Source: Xanthobacter dioxanivorans (lineage in GTDB: Bacteria; Pseudomonadota; Alphaproteobacteria; Rhizobiales; Xanthobacteraceae). Taken from it: DNA of 64,000 bases. The translations under genes were made by a program, and so were the position numbers. Below the pieces are notes generated by a model. The model was not told the origin of the DNA, did not search any database, and was given only the letters and a program-made list of their open reading frames with translations. Below are positions 26,896 through 35,815 of the stretch, piece by piece (positions within the stretch are counted from its first letter, which is position 1; the number at the start of each line of letters is the position of its first letter). The stretch covers positions 3,390,501 to 3,454,500 of the forward strand of contig NZ_CP063362.1 of NCBI RefSeq assembly GCF_016807805.1, read 5' to 3'.

Positions 26896-27581
26896 TGCCG
26901 CACGTGGATCTTCTCTCTGCCGCCAACATGCTCTCCCGTCGCAGCCTGTTCACCACCCTAATCCTGCCGCTGGCCCTCGGAGCCTGCGTGACTACGCAGG
27001 AGGAGATGCTGGTGAAGGCGCCGCGCATCGCGCTGACCGATGCCGCGCGCTATGGCGCGCTGGAGGACAATGGCTTCCGCATTCCCGCCGCCGATCCCGA
27101 CGACATCAAGCCACGCAATGTCCGCCAATTGGTGAACAACCCTACCGGACAGGAGCCGGGCACGCTGGTGGTCGATCCCCGGAACCGCTTCCTCTATCTC
27201 GTGCAGGAGAACGGCAAGGCGCTGCGCTATGGCGTGGGCGTCGGCCGCGCGGGGCTCGAATTCTCCGGCACGGCGAACGTGGGCACGAAGCGCGAATGGC
27301 CGAGCTGGCGGCCCACCGACGCCATGATCGCGCGCGAGCCCGCCAAGTACCGGCCCTGGGCCGGTGGAATGGCCGGGGGCGAGACCAATCCCCTCGGCGC
27401 CCGCGCCCTCTATTTGTTCAAGGACGGCAAGGATACGCTCTACCGCATCCACGGCACCAACGAGCCCTGGACCATCGGCGAGGCGGTCTCCTCCGGCTGC
27501 ATCCGCATGATGAACCAGGATGTGATCGACCTTTACCGCCGCGTGCCGAACGGCACGAAGGTGGTGGTGTTCCCCGGCTGA
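26892..27581 (+). CDS. L,D-transpeptidase (YkuD domain) lipoprotein
   Basis: 229 residues. A lipobox L-A-L-G-A-C lies near residue 35. The YkuD catalytic motif is HGTNEPWTIGEAVSSGCIRM, with the His and the nucleophilic Cys in S-S-G-C-I-R. It forms 3-3 cross-links or attaches proteins to peptidoglycan. Its catalytic Cys must stay reduced in the periplasm, which explains its coupling (ATGATG overlap) to the DsbD/DsbA-like genes. A start at 26928 giving a shorter signal sequence is possible. Confidence 0.92.
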   Translation: MMPHVDLLSAANMLSRRSLFTTLILPLALGACVTTQEEMLVKAPRIALTDAARYGALEDNGFRIPAADPDDIKPRNVRQLVNNPTGQEPGTLVVDPRNRFLYLVQENGKALRYGVGVGRAGLEFSGTANVGTKREWPSWRPTDAMIAREPAKYRPWAGGMAGGETNPLGARALYLFKDGKDTLYRIHGTNEPWTIGEAVSSGCIRMMNQDVIDLYRRVPNGTKVVVFPG

Positions 27582-27639
27582 GACATCGCAATCCCACACC
27601 ATTCCGCCCGTCCATTGTCCCGCGACGGGGGGATGCGCG

Positions 27640-27678
27640 AGCGCCCGGACCTTGCACGGCCCGGGCGCTTGTTGCTTC
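27640..27678 (+). terminator. Probable terminator after the L,D-transpeptidase operon
   Basis: AGCGCCCGG/CCGGGCGCT, a perfect 9-bp stem with a 12-base loop (27640-27669), followed by the T-containing TGTTGCTT, 58 bases after the stop. Confidence 0.6.
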
Positions 27679-28089
27679 CGGCGGCCGGTTGCGGGCGTCC
27701 GCCGGCTTCTTGTCCTTCGGCCAGCCCACGCCAACGGCGGACGACGTTCACATCCCATCAGAATGCATCCCAGCTTAGCGGGCTGCCGAAGCAGGAAGTC
27801 GATCAGGAGTCGTGTCTTGGCCGCGAGATAGCGATCCCTGATCCGCTCTCAAATGAGACGGCCACCGCCTGCTCATCCGCATATGTCCCGCTGAACGGAG
27901 CGACGAGCGGGTTGTCCTATGCGCCAACTCGCAGCACTGGAAACCATCGCGCCGTTGCACGATGATCGTCTCCACGACTTGTTGGTTCTTGCCGCCAGCT
28001 GACGGTTCCTTTCGGAGGTGGCGAGGCCCGCGGTCACAGCGCCAATTCCATCTTGGTCCAGAACACGATACTGGCAGCGAGGGACGCAA
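27679..28089. other. Intergenic stretch with a possible LysR C-terminal scrap
   Basis: On the minus strand, around 27780-27840, one frame reads DRYLAAKTRLLIDFLLRQPA, which resembles the last helix of LysR effector domains (xYLxAKxRxFIDFL). Nothing recognisable precedes it. The rest looks noncoding and holds the promoter for the DUF1254 genes. Confidence 0.3.
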
Positions 28090-29511
28090 ATGACACGAAG
28101 GTTTCCCGTCGAGGCAGCGCGCTTCGCCATAGTGGCGTTACTCATGGCTCAGCCGGTGACGACAAACGCGCAGGCCCCTGCGACGAACGACGTACGCACC
28201 ATCGCCAAGGAGGCGGTTATCTACGGCTTTCCACTGGTCGATAATTATCGCGTTCTGCACTCCTACTTTGTCGACGCTAAAAATCCGGAATTCAAGGCGC
28301 CATGGAATACACTTTACAACGTCGCGCGGGTCTTCACGCCCGACGATAAGGCGATCCAGACACCCAATTCGGATACCCCCTATTCATTTCTGGGCGCAGA
28401 CCTGAGGGTGGAGCCGCTCGTCCTGTCGGTGCCGGATGTCGAAAAGGATCGTTACTATTCGTTGCAGTTCATCGATCTTTATACTTACAACTTTGCCTAT
28501 GTCGGCAGTCGCGCGACCGGCAATGCGGCAGGGAATTTTCTGCTCGCGGGCCGAGGTTGGAAAGGCGAGAAGCCGGCCGGCATCAAGGAGGTCATCCGCT
28601 CGGAAACGGACTTTGCCTTCGTCCTGTACCGCACCCAGCTCAAAGGTCCAGGCGACATCGAGAACGTCAGGAAGACCCAGGCAGAGTACAAGGTTCAGCC
28701 GCTATCGACATTTCTCGCCCAGCCCGCTCCTGCGCCGGCGCCGAAGGTCGATTTTTTCAAGCCGCTGACGGCGGAAGAAGAGCGTACATCGCTGCGCTTT
28801 TTCGACGAGCTGAACTTCATCCTGCAGTTTGCTCCGCCCCATCCCAGCGAAGTGGAGCTGAGGGCCCGCCTTGCGACGATCGGCATCGTGCCCGGCAAGC
28901 CATTTGATGCGGATCAGACGTCCGCCGAAGTCCGCCAGGCCGTTTCGGAGGGCATGGCGGATGCCTGGAAAGCCCTCGCCGATTTCAAGGCACAGTTGAT
29001 CGACACGGGCAAGCGAACCTCCGCCGACGGATTCGGCAACCGGGAATTCCTGAATGGCGATTATCTCGGCCGCATGGCGTCGGCCGCGTTCGGCATCTAC
29101 GGCAACTCGAAGGAAGAGGCGATCTACCCCGCCTACTTCGTCGATTCCGAGGGGCGGTCGCTCGATGGGACAAAGCATCGGTACACGTTGCGCTTCGGGC
29201 CCGGTGCGTTGCCGCCGGTCAACGCCTTCTGGTCACTCACCATGTATGAATTGCCCGCCAGCCTGCTCGTTGCCAATCCGCTCAAGCGATACCTGATCAA
29301 TTCGGCGATGCTGCCGGGCCTGAAGCGTGATGCCGATGACGGCATCACGCTCTACCTCCAGCACGAGTCTCCCGGCAAGGACGTGGAATCCAATTGGCTG
29401 CCGGCGCCGGCCGGTCCCTTCTGGGCAACCATGAGGCTATACTGGCCGCAGCCCGCCGCGCTCGACGGGAAATGGAAGGCCCCGCTACTCGAGCGCGCGG
29501 CGCAGAACTGA
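28090..29511 (+). CDS. DUF1254/DUF1214 domain exported protein
   Basis: 473 residues. Signal peptide (about 1-27, ending T-N-A-Q-A). The DUF1254 N-terminal domain follows (EAVIYGFPLVDNYRVLHSYF; TPNSDTPYSFLGADLR; YYSLQFIDLYTYNFAYVGSR). The DUF1214 C-terminal domain includes FWSLTMYELPASLLVANPL, then RYLINSAM and ITLYLQHESPG. The family has no assigned biochemical role I know of; members are periplasmic or outer-surface beta-rich proteins. ATG at 28090, fitting the signal peptide. The next gene, 10 bases away, is a smaller member of the same family. Confidence 0.88.
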   Translation: MTRRFPVEAARFAIVALLMAQPVTTNAQAPATNDVRTIAKEAVIYGFPLVDNYRVLHSYFVDAKNPEFKAPWNTLYNVARVFTPDDKAIQTPNSDTPYSFLGADLRVEPLVLSVPDVEKDRYYSLQFIDLYTYNFAYVGSRATGNAAGNFLLAGRGWKGEKPAGIKEVIRSETDFAFVLYRTQLKGPGDIENVRKTQAEYKVQPLSTFLAQPAPAPAPKVDFFKPLTAEEERTSLRFFDELNFILQFAPPHPSEVELRARLATIGIVPGKPFDADQTSAEVRQAVSEGMADAWKALADFKAQLIDTGKRTSADGFGNREFLNGDYLGRMASAAFGIYGNSKEEAIYPAYFVDSEGRSLDGTKHRYTLRFGPGALPPVNAFWSLTMYELPASLLVANPLKRYLINSAMLPGLKRDADDGITLYLQHESPGKDVESNWLPAPAGPFWATMRLYWPQPAALDGKWKAPLLERAAQN

Positions 29512-29521
29512 ACGAGGCCCT

Positions 29522-30550
29522 ATGATGAACTTGAAACAGACCGTCGCCGCCTTGGTCATGAGCCTTGCCGGCACACTGCCTGTGCGCGCCGATCCGGCGG
29601 CTGCGATCCCGGTTTCCACCGACAATTTTGTGCGGGCCGAATCGGACCTCTACTTCGCTGGGATCGTCAAGAATGGCGGTTTCGGCAAGTTCGACCATAC
29701 GCGGGAGCCGGCGCCGATCGACAAGCAGACCGTCATTCGTCTCAACCGGGATACGCTCTACTCCTCGGCGGTGTTCGATCTCGATGCTGGTCCCGTCACC
29801 ATCACGCTGCCGGATGCCGGCAGCCGGTTCATGTCCATGCAGGTGTTCGACGAAGACCAGTATACCCACGGCGTCCATTACAAGCCGGGCCAGTATACGC
29901 TCACCAAGAAGGACATCGGCACCCGTTATGCCGCGGTCGCCATCCGCACGCTGGTGGACCCGTCCGATCCTGAAGACGTGAAAAAGGTGCATGCTCTGCA
30001 GGACACGGTCACGGCAAGCCAACCGGCCACCGGCAGCTTCGAGATCCCGGACTGGGACCACGTCAGCCAGAAAAAGGTGCGCGACGCATTGCTGACGCTC
30101 GCGACCTTGCTGTCCGACACGAAGCGCATGTTCGGCAGCAAAAATGATGTCGATCCGGTTCGCTTCCTGATCGGCGCGGCCATGGGCTGGGGAGCCAATC
30201 CTCCCAGCGAAGCGCTCTATCTCAATGTGACCCCGCCCGAGAACGACGGGACGACGGTCTACAAACTCAAGGTGAAGGACGTTCCGGTTGACGGTTTTTG
30301 GTCGATCAGCGTCTACAATGCAGACGGTTATTTTGAGCCAAACGACATCAACGCGTACTCGTTAAACAACATCACGGCAAAGAAGGACAAGGACGGCTCC
30401 ATTCAAGTCCAATTTGGCGGGTGCATCAGGAATTCCACCAATTGCCTGCCGATCGTTCAGGGCTGGAACTACATGGTCCGCCTTTACCGGCCTCGCGAGA
30501 AGGTGCTGGACGGAGCCTGGAAGTTCCCCGAGGCAATGCCAGCGAAGTAA
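29522..30550 (+). CDS. DUF1254/DUF1214 family exported protein (second, shorter)
   Basis: 342 residues with a signal peptide (about 1-23, ending V-R-A-D). It shares the DUF1254-like opening (VIRLNRDTLYSSAVFDLDAG; MSMQVFDEDQYTHGVHY) and the DUF1214-like end (GFWSISVYNADGYF; NSTNCLPIVQGWNYMVRLYRP). Two Cys in the last 40 residues could pair. Starts 10 bases after the previous stop, so co-transcribed. Function unknown. Confidence 0.85.
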   Translation: MMNLKQTVAALVMSLAGTLPVRADPAAAIPVSTDNFVRAESDLYFAGIVKNGGFGKFDHTREPAPIDKQTVIRLNRDTLYSSAVFDLDAGPVTITLPDAGSRFMSMQVFDEDQYTHGVHYKPGQYTLTKKDIGTRYAAVAIRTLVDPSDPEDVKKVHALQDTVTASQPATGSFEIPDWDHVSQKKVRDALLTLATLLSDTKRMFGSKNDVDPVRFLIGAAMGWGANPPSEALYLNVTPPENDGTTVYKLKVKDVPVDGFWSISVYNADGYFEPNDINAYSLNNITAKKDKDGSIQVQFGGCIRNSTNCLPIVQGWNYMVRLYRPREKVLDGAWKFPEAMPAK

Positions 30551-30812
30551 TGTGTTCATTGATGGCGGCCCGGCTTGAACCAGCGAGCTTCGCGGCCACT
30601 TTCGTGAACAAGACGACGTCTGGGAAAATGGTTCGTGCAACGCCAGCGGGAGTTCCCACGCTGAAAGTCCGCCCCGCAGAAGGGCTGCGATGTCTGCTTG
30701 TCGGCGCCAGCGCAATTTCTGCTCCTGGCGCCGTCCGGCGATTGAGCGCGTACGTCCAGCTGTCAGGCTTGGGCAAATCATTGTGTGGTCGTGCAGAAGC
30801 TCATCCGCCTTC

Positions 30813-31061
30813 TTAATCGCCTCGCCGGTTATGGCGAGCAGTAAGTCGCTCAGCTATGCGGCGCCCCCAAGTACTGGCGTTATGGCGTCTCGCCATCAGT
30901 AAAGCTGCGCGCATGGACGCTTCCCCCGCTTCGGTCTCGTGGAAGGGGTGGTTCAGCAGCAGTTCGCCTCGGATACGTAGAAATTCCGGATGGCTCCAGC
31001 TTTCCGCCTGCCGATCCCGATGGGTGAAGGCCTCGACCGCCTGTGATCCCGCGGAGAGCAC
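30813..31061 (-). pseudogene. C-terminal scrap of a TPR-type regulator (adenylate cyclase/ATPase-like)
   Basis: 82 residues: ESWSHPEFLRIRGELLL, then MRAALLMARRHNASTWGRRIAERL. This resembles the last tetratricopeptide repeats of large LuxR/SARP or CadC-like ATPase regulators, where the ...PELLRLRGELLL... and ...A..A..QGA.SWELRAA... patterns are standard. The preceding ~800 residues are absent. Judged from pattern only. Confidence 0.5.
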
Positions 31062-31071
31062 CCCGCTGCCC

Positions 31072-31740
31072 TCACCTTGCGATAGCGCGGCGCTCCAGAA
31101 CGGTGATGCAGCGGACCAGCGGCCAGAGCATCATGAGATAAAGGAGCGCCGCCACGATGAGTGGCGTGGTGTTGAACAAGTTACCCTGAGCGAGGCGGGC
31201 AGTGCGAAGCAGCTCGGGGAGCGTCACCACCGAGGCCAGCGAAGTGAGCTTGATCGCCTCCAGGATGTTGGACATCAGGTCCGGCAGCACGTTGCGGATG
31301 GCCTGCGGCAGCACCACAAAACGCAGCGTCGCGACCATGCCGAGCCCGGTGGAGCGGGCCGCCTCCACCTGCCCCTTCGGCACGCTCTCGATGCCGGCGC
31401 GGAACACTTCGGCATAATAGGCCGAGGTATTGAGGATGAGCGCGGCGCACACCGCCTGGATGGAGGAGAGCTCCAGCCCGAGGAAGGGCATGCCGTAATA
31501 GATGAAGACCAGCAGCACCAGCGGCGGGAAGGCGCGCAGGAAGTCGATATAGACGATGAGTGCGGCATCCAGCAGCCGGCTGCGCACTTCCTGCAGCGCG
31601 GCGATGGCGAGGCCGACAACGAGACCGAGCGGCACGGTGATGACCGCCAGGAGCACGGTCATCTTCAGACCCGTCAGCAGGTTCGGCAGCACACGCTCGG
31701 CGATGGCCAGGTTGAGGAACTGATTGATGAAGGTGTCCAC
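31072..31740 (-). CDS. Polar amino acid ABC transporter permease (set 1, second permease)
   Basis: 222 residues with five predicted membrane helices. The EAA loop is clear (EVFRAGIESVPKGQVEAARS, then TGLGMVATLRFVVLPQAIR). It belongs to the HisM/GlnP family, which pairs as heterodimers. Fourteen bases after the first permease of the set. Confidence 0.92.
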   Translation of the reverse strand: MDTFINQFLNLAIAERVLPNLLTGLKMTVLLAVITVPLGLVVGLAIAALQEVRSRLLDAALIVYIDFLRAFPPLVLLVFIYYGMPFLGLELSSIQAVCAALILNTSAYYAEVFRAGIESVPKGQVEAARSTGLGMVATLRFVVLPQAIRNVLPDLMSNILEAIKLTSLASVVTLPELLRTARLAQGNLFNTTPLIVAALLYLMMLWPLVRCITVLERRAIAR

Positions 31741-31754
31741 GGGCGGGCCTCCGG

Positions 31755-32426
31755 TCAGGCCCAGCGGAAGCGTCGCTCAAGGCGACGGCTGAAGGTGACG
31801 AGGGGAACAAGGAAGAGCAGATAGCCGATGGCCGCGACGATGAGCGGCGTGGCATTGGAGGCATAGCCGAGCGCGGCGCTCGCCTCCGCCAGCAGATCCG
31901 GCACCGCCACCACGGAGGCGAGAGAGGTGTTCTTCACGGTCGCGATGATGCGGCTGGTGAGCGGCGCCATCACCCGGCGTAGCGCCTGCGGGACCAGCAC
32001 ATGGATGAGCACCTGGCTGTGCGACATCCCGGTGGAACGGGCGGCCTCGTCCTGCCCTTTCGGCAGCGAGGAGAGGCCGGCCCACACCAGTTCCTCGGTG
32101 AAGGCCGCGAGCACCAGGCTGAGCGCAAACCAGGACACGAACATGCCGCTAAGCCGCAGCCCGAGATAGGGCATGCCGAAAAAGCCCACCACGATTATCA
32201 TCAGCGGCGGCAGGGAGCGCAGGATATCGGCGAACAGGATGATCAGTGCGTTCACGCCGCGCCAGCCGGCGCTGCGCAGCATGGCCAGCAGCACGCCAAG
32301 CACGACGCCGGTCAACACCACCATGATCGACAGCTCGATGGTGACGAGCAACCCCTTCAGCAGGTCCGGCAGGTAGCGCAGCGCCACATCGATGTTGAAG
32401 AAGGAGTGTGCGAGTTGGTTCATCAA
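31755..32426 (-). CDS. Polar amino acid ABC transporter permease (set 1, first permease)
   Basis: 223 residues, HisQ/GlnP type; EAA loop ELVWAGLSSLPKGQDEAARS then TGMSHSQVLIHVLVPQALR. Co-transcribed with the binding protein upstream and the second permease downstream. No ATPase gene lies in this set; the one at 38423 is the nearest. Confidence 0.92.
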   Translation of the reverse strand: MMNQLAHSFFNIDVALRYLPDLLKGLLVTIELSIMVVLTGVVLGVLLAMLRSAGWRGVNALIILFADILRSLPPLMIIVVGFFGMPYLGLRLSGMFVSWFALSLVLAAFTEELVWAGLSSLPKGQDEAARSTGMSHSQVLIHVLVPQALRRVMAPLTSRIIATVKNTSLASVVAVPDLLAEASAALGYASNATPLIVAAIGYLLFLVPLVTFSRRLERRFRWA

Positions 32427-32462
32427 TCAGGTCCGGAAAGTCGGGCGCGGCATCAAGCGAGG

Positions 32463-32488
32463 CCCCGCCGGCTGCATGGCCGGCGGGG
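32463..32488 (-). promoter_or_regulatory. Stem-loop between binding-protein and permease genes (set 1)
   Basis: CCCCGCCGGC/GCCGGCGGGG, a perfect 10-bp stem with a 6-base loop and no T tract. Such hairpins after a binding-protein gene commonly protect its mRNA or attenuate read-through, giving more binding protein than permease. A comparable hairpin lies at the same place in set 2. Confidence 0.55.
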
Positions 32489-32498
32489 TGCGGTTCGC

Positions 32499-33341
32499 TC
32501 AGGCCTTGCAGTTCGCCGCGTGCGGCGTCGCGTCGTAATTGGGCATGCCCTCGGGGCCGTAACCGGGCACAACGGTCTCGGTCATGCCGCCCTTGATCGG
32601 CTTCACGCCGGTCCAGTTCTCGAAGATTTGGCTGACCACGCCCTTCGCCTTCAGGCATTCCAGCGCCGCATCCACTTTGTTGCGTGTGGCGGCATCGTCC
32701 AGATGGAAGGCGTAGCCGAAATACTCCTTGCGATCGACATAGAAGGTCGAGGGCTTGAATACCGGGTTTTCCTTGGCGAGCCAGCCGGCGGAAGCGGAAT
32801 ACATCACGGCGGCGTCCGCCTGGCCCGAGGCCACGGCGGCAGCGGCATCCGAATGCTTGTCGAAGCGCTGCACGGTGATGTTGTACTTGGGTGCCTCTGC
32901 ACTGATCCAGCGATCAAACAGGTTGCCCTTGTTGGTGGCGACCACCTTGCCCTTCAGGTCATCCAGAGACTTCACGTCACCGCCCTTGGCATTCAGCAGG
33001 AAGCCGTAGGTGGCGTCGCCATAGCCTTCGGCAAACAGGATGTTCTGGGCGCGCTCGGCGGTGATCGTCGCCGGGGCGAGGATCATGTTGAACTTCTTGG
33101 CGATCAGGCCTGGAATGGTCGCGGCCCAGGGCTGGTCGATCACCTTGATCTCTACGCCCATCTCCTTCGACAGCGCGGCGGCGATGTCGATGTCGATGCC
33201 CTTGAACTTGCCGTCGTCGCCGGACACGGCGAAGGGCGGATAGCCCACGTCGGCGGCGGCGACGATCGCCTGCTGGGCCTTCGCGGCCGACACGGACGCC
33301 AGCATGGCGGCCGAGAGCAGAACCGTGTGCAGCAGCTTCAA
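32499..33341 (-). CDS. ABC transporter substrate-binding protein, polar amino acid type (set 1)
   Basis: 280 residues, signal peptide ending near A-K-A-Q. Periplasmic binding protein family 3 (ADVGYPPFAVSGDDGKFKGI; ITAERAQNILFAEGYG; GYAFHLDDAATRNKVDAALE). It is paralogous over its full length to the set 2 protein at 37248. Only a TTG start fits (33341) with AGGAGA upstream, which may limit translation. The ligand is unknown; the neighbourhood argues for an amino acid or a hydantoin/cyclic amide. Confidence 0.9.
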   Translation of the reverse strand: MKLLHTVLLSAAMLASVSAAKAQQAIVAAADVGYPPFAVSGDDGKFKGIDIDIAAALSKEMGVEIKVIDQPWAATIPGLIAKKFNMILAPATITAERAQNILFAEGYGDATYGFLLNAKGGDVKSLDDLKGKVVATNKGNLFDRWISAEAPKYNITVQRFDKHSDAAAAVASGQADAAVMYSASAGWLAKENPVFKPSTFYVDRKEYFGYAFHLDDAATRNKVDAALECLKAKGVVSQIFENWTGVKPIKGGMTETVVPGYGPEGMPNYDATPHAANCKA

Positions 33342-33374
33342 TTCAGGTCTCCTGTCTCTGGAAGGTCTGATAAC

Positions 33375-33393
33375 CGTTTCGTTCAGTAGAACG
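33375..33393. promoter_or_regulatory. Operator-like dyad before the set 1 transport operon
   Basis: CGTTTCG-N5-TAGAACG; the outer CCGTT...AACGG arms are perfect. Same arm spacing as the sites at 38166 and 38370. It sits 34 bases upstream of the set 1 binding-protein start. Confidence 0.5.
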
Positions 33394-33579
33394 GTCTTTC
33401 GTTAATTGGAACACATGTCTGAACGGGGTCAAGACTTGATCTGCATCAAGCAGCATAAAAATCGTGTCTCGCCCTCAAATGCCCAACGGGGCGGCAAATG
33501 ATCCCGCCCAATGCCGTCTGGCGCGCCATATCCAGCCGCTCACCAGCCCCGCGGGCCCCCGTGCGGACCAAGGGGCGCC

Positions 33580-34287
33580 TCATCCGTAGAAGCGCGCGCC
33601 CAGCACCTTGGAGACCCGCGCCGCGGCCTCGTAGACCAGGGGCTGGAGGGCCGCGATCCGACTTTCTGTCAGCCGCGTCAGCGGGGCGGAAATGGTCATG
33701 GCGCCGACCAGTCCGGCCACATTGGAGAAGACCGGGGCCGCGATGCCGCCGATCTCCGCATCACGCTCGCCGATGGAGACGAAGGGCAGACTCTCCAGCG
33801 TCTTGGCCGGCCCTGGCACCATGGCGTCGTGCTTGGTGAAATGAGTCAGAACGCGGCCCGCCGCGCCCTTGTCTAGCGACACCGTATCGCCTTCCGCCAC
33901 ATGCTCGCGCAGCAGCTGGTCGCTGTCCTCGCGGAACAGGCACATGCGCTTATTGCCCACCCGCTGGAAGAAGGAGACGCATTCCTGCGTGCTCGTCACC
34001 AGCTCCTTCATCACCGGCCGGATATGGTCCTCGAATTCCACATTGTCGGCATAGCGCTTGCCGAGCCGGTACAGCTCCGGCCCGAGCGCATAGCGGCGGT
34101 CGGGCGTGATGGTGACCATGCCTTCCTCCGCCAGCGACAGCAGCATGCGCAATGTCGTGCTCTTTACGATGCCGGTCCGCCGGCAGATGTCCGCCAGCGA
34201 CATGTCCTTGGCGTTGGTGTCAAAACTCTTCAGAATCTGGAGCGCCCGGACAACCGCATCCACAGACTTCGTCTTCAGTTCCGACAT
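33580..34287 (-). CDS. IclR family transcriptional regulator
   Basis: 235 residues. Winged helix (SVDAVVRALQILKSFDTNAK; DICRRTGIVKSTTLRMLLSL) then effector domain (SLDKGAAGRVLTHF; IGGIAAPVFSNVAGLVGAMT). Encoded inside the transport locus between the two permease sets, so control of both is likely, through the GTTC/GAAC dyads near 33375, 38166 and 38370. The ATG at 34287 has GGGAGG upstream; the frame to 34350 is less likely. Confidence 0.9.
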   Translation of the reverse strand: MSELKTKSVDAVVRALQILKSFDTNAKDMSLADICRRTGIVKSTTLRMLLSLAEEGMVTITPDRRYALGPELYRLGKRYADNVEFEDHIRPVMKELVTSTQECVSFFQRVGNKRMCLFREDSDQLLREHVAEGDTVSLDKGAAGRVLTHFTKHDAMVPGPAKTLESLPFVSIGERDAEIGGIAAPVFSNVAGLVGAMTISAPLTRLTESRIAALQPLVYEAAARVSKVLGARFYG

Positions 34288-34385
34288 CTGGCCTCCCGCG
34301 GGATTCGTGGGGTGAACGAAAGGCGCCCACCCGCTTCCGTAGCGCAGCATAGCGTTCTACACGATGGACCGAAAGACGGCCGGAC

Positions 34386-35798
34386 TTACTTTACGTGCAG
34401 CGCGGCCACGGGCGCCATCAGTGCATCCAACGACGGGGCCTCCCTCAGCTCCTGCACCGCGGCGACCAGGGCCTGCGCGCCGGCCGAATCCATCGGCCCC
34501 TGCGCGAGGACGAAGAACTTCTCGATCAGCATGGCATCGGTGACCGGCACACGCGGATCGCCGCGCGGCGCATCCACCGTATGGGTGCGGGTGCTGCGGT
34601 CGGTCAGCGTCACCGTCACCTCGGCCAGCGTGTGGTCCGGATAGGCCGCCGTCTTCTCCGGATCGGCCACCACCACCACCTTGGCCGCAAGCCCATGCAG
34701 CGCCGGGTCTGCCAGCCGCTCGGGCGAGAGCTGGGCGACGCCCATCTCCCGATCGGTGAGGCTGGCGGCAATGATATAGGGCAGGCTGAACTGGGCCGCG
34801 ATGCGCCCGCTCTCGACGCCGATATAGCGGGTGAGCATCTTGGCCGAGAGATCCCAGGTGGAGACGGTGACGCCCGCGATCTGATCCGGCGCGATGGCCT
34901 CGGCCCGCGCCAGCGTGATGGCCGCCTCGGCGGCGGACTGCGCCTGCCGGCAGATGGGGTAGAACTTGAAGTAGGTGTCGCGCAGGGTGTAGAGCGTGCC
35001 GAGCCCCTCCGTCAGCCGCTCGGGCATCGCCGTATCGGCGGCAAGCTGAAGGAAGCCGCGCCCGGTGCCGGGCGTCCCTTCCAGAGGGCAACCCCAAAAC
35101 CCCTTGCGGGCCATCAGCGCCGCCTCGATGCCGGTCTTGGCCGCCCAGCCGGTGTGCAGAGGCTTGGCGGAATGGCCGGCCCACAGCGTCTCCGCCGTGG
35201 CATAGGGCAGAAGGAAACCGGCGGTGCCGAGCGCGCCCGCAAAGGTCTGTGCATCAAGGCCGAGCAGATGGGCAGCGGCCGCTGCCGCCCCCACGGTGCC
35301 GGCGGTGCCGTTGGGCATGTGACCGCGTCCCATGTGCTCGGGATGCACCGACCACGCCACGCGATGGGCCGCCTCATAGCCCGCCACCACGGCGGTGATG
35401 AGGTCGCGCCCGCTCTTGCCCAGCGCCTGCGCCAGGGGCAGGGCCGCGCCGAACACCAGCGAGGCATGGATGCCGCCGAAGCGCCAACCGTCCTGCAATT
35501 CGAAGATATCGGTGAGCGTGCCCCAGACGAGCGCTGCGGGCGCCGGCGCGGCGGTGCGCCCGGCGCCGGGCACGAGGCACGGCCCCTCGCCCGCAAATTC
35601 CAGCGCCGTCTCCACCAGTGGGGCCGCATCTGGCGCCTCCAGGGCTGCGATGGCGACGCCGAGCGTATCCAGCAGCGTGATCTGCACGCGGGCGACCACA
35701 TCGGCCGGAATGTCCTCGTAGCGCAGGCCCGAGGCCCAGGCGGCGAGCGCGGCGGTGGGGCTGTCCACGGCGACGGGCGCGGGCGAATGGCTGTTCAT
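34386..35798 (-). CDS. MmgE/PrpD family protein
   Basis: 470 residues, full family length. Typical features: DTLGVAIAALEAPDAAPLVE, the ELQDGWRFGGIHASLVFGAALPLAQ stretch replacing the usual DD..H segment, and HTGWAAKTGIEAALMARKGF. PrpD dehydrates 2-methylcitrate and related members isomerise or dehydrate other di/tricarboxylic acids; several unrelated pathways use homologues, so no exact reaction is claimed. Same strand as the surrounding transport genes, beginning 17 bases after the permease stop. Confidence 0.88.
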   Translation of the reverse strand: MNSHSPAPVAVDSPTAALAAWASGLRYEDIPADVVARVQITLLDTLGVAIAALEAPDAAPLVETALEFAGEGPCLVPGAGRTAAPAPAALVWGTLTDIFELQDGWRFGGIHASLVFGAALPLAQALGKSGRDLITAVVAGYEAAHRVAWSVHPEHMGRGHMPNGTAGTVGAAAAAAHLLGLDAQTFAGALGTAGFLLPYATAETLWAGHSAKPLHTGWAAKTGIEAALMARKGFWGCPLEGTPGTGRGFLQLAADTAMPERLTEGLGTLYTLRDTYFKFYPICRQAQSAAEAAITLARAEAIAPDQIAGVTVSTWDLSAKMLTRYIGVESGRIAAQFSLPYIIAASLTDREMGVAQLSPERLADPALHGLAAKVVVVADPEKTAAYPDHTLAEVTVTLTDRSTRTHTVDAPRGDPRVPVTDAMLIEKFFVLAQGPMDSAGAQALVAAVQELREAPSLDALMAPVAALHVK

Positions 35799-35815
35799 GG
35801 GGCTCCTCGCGTGTC

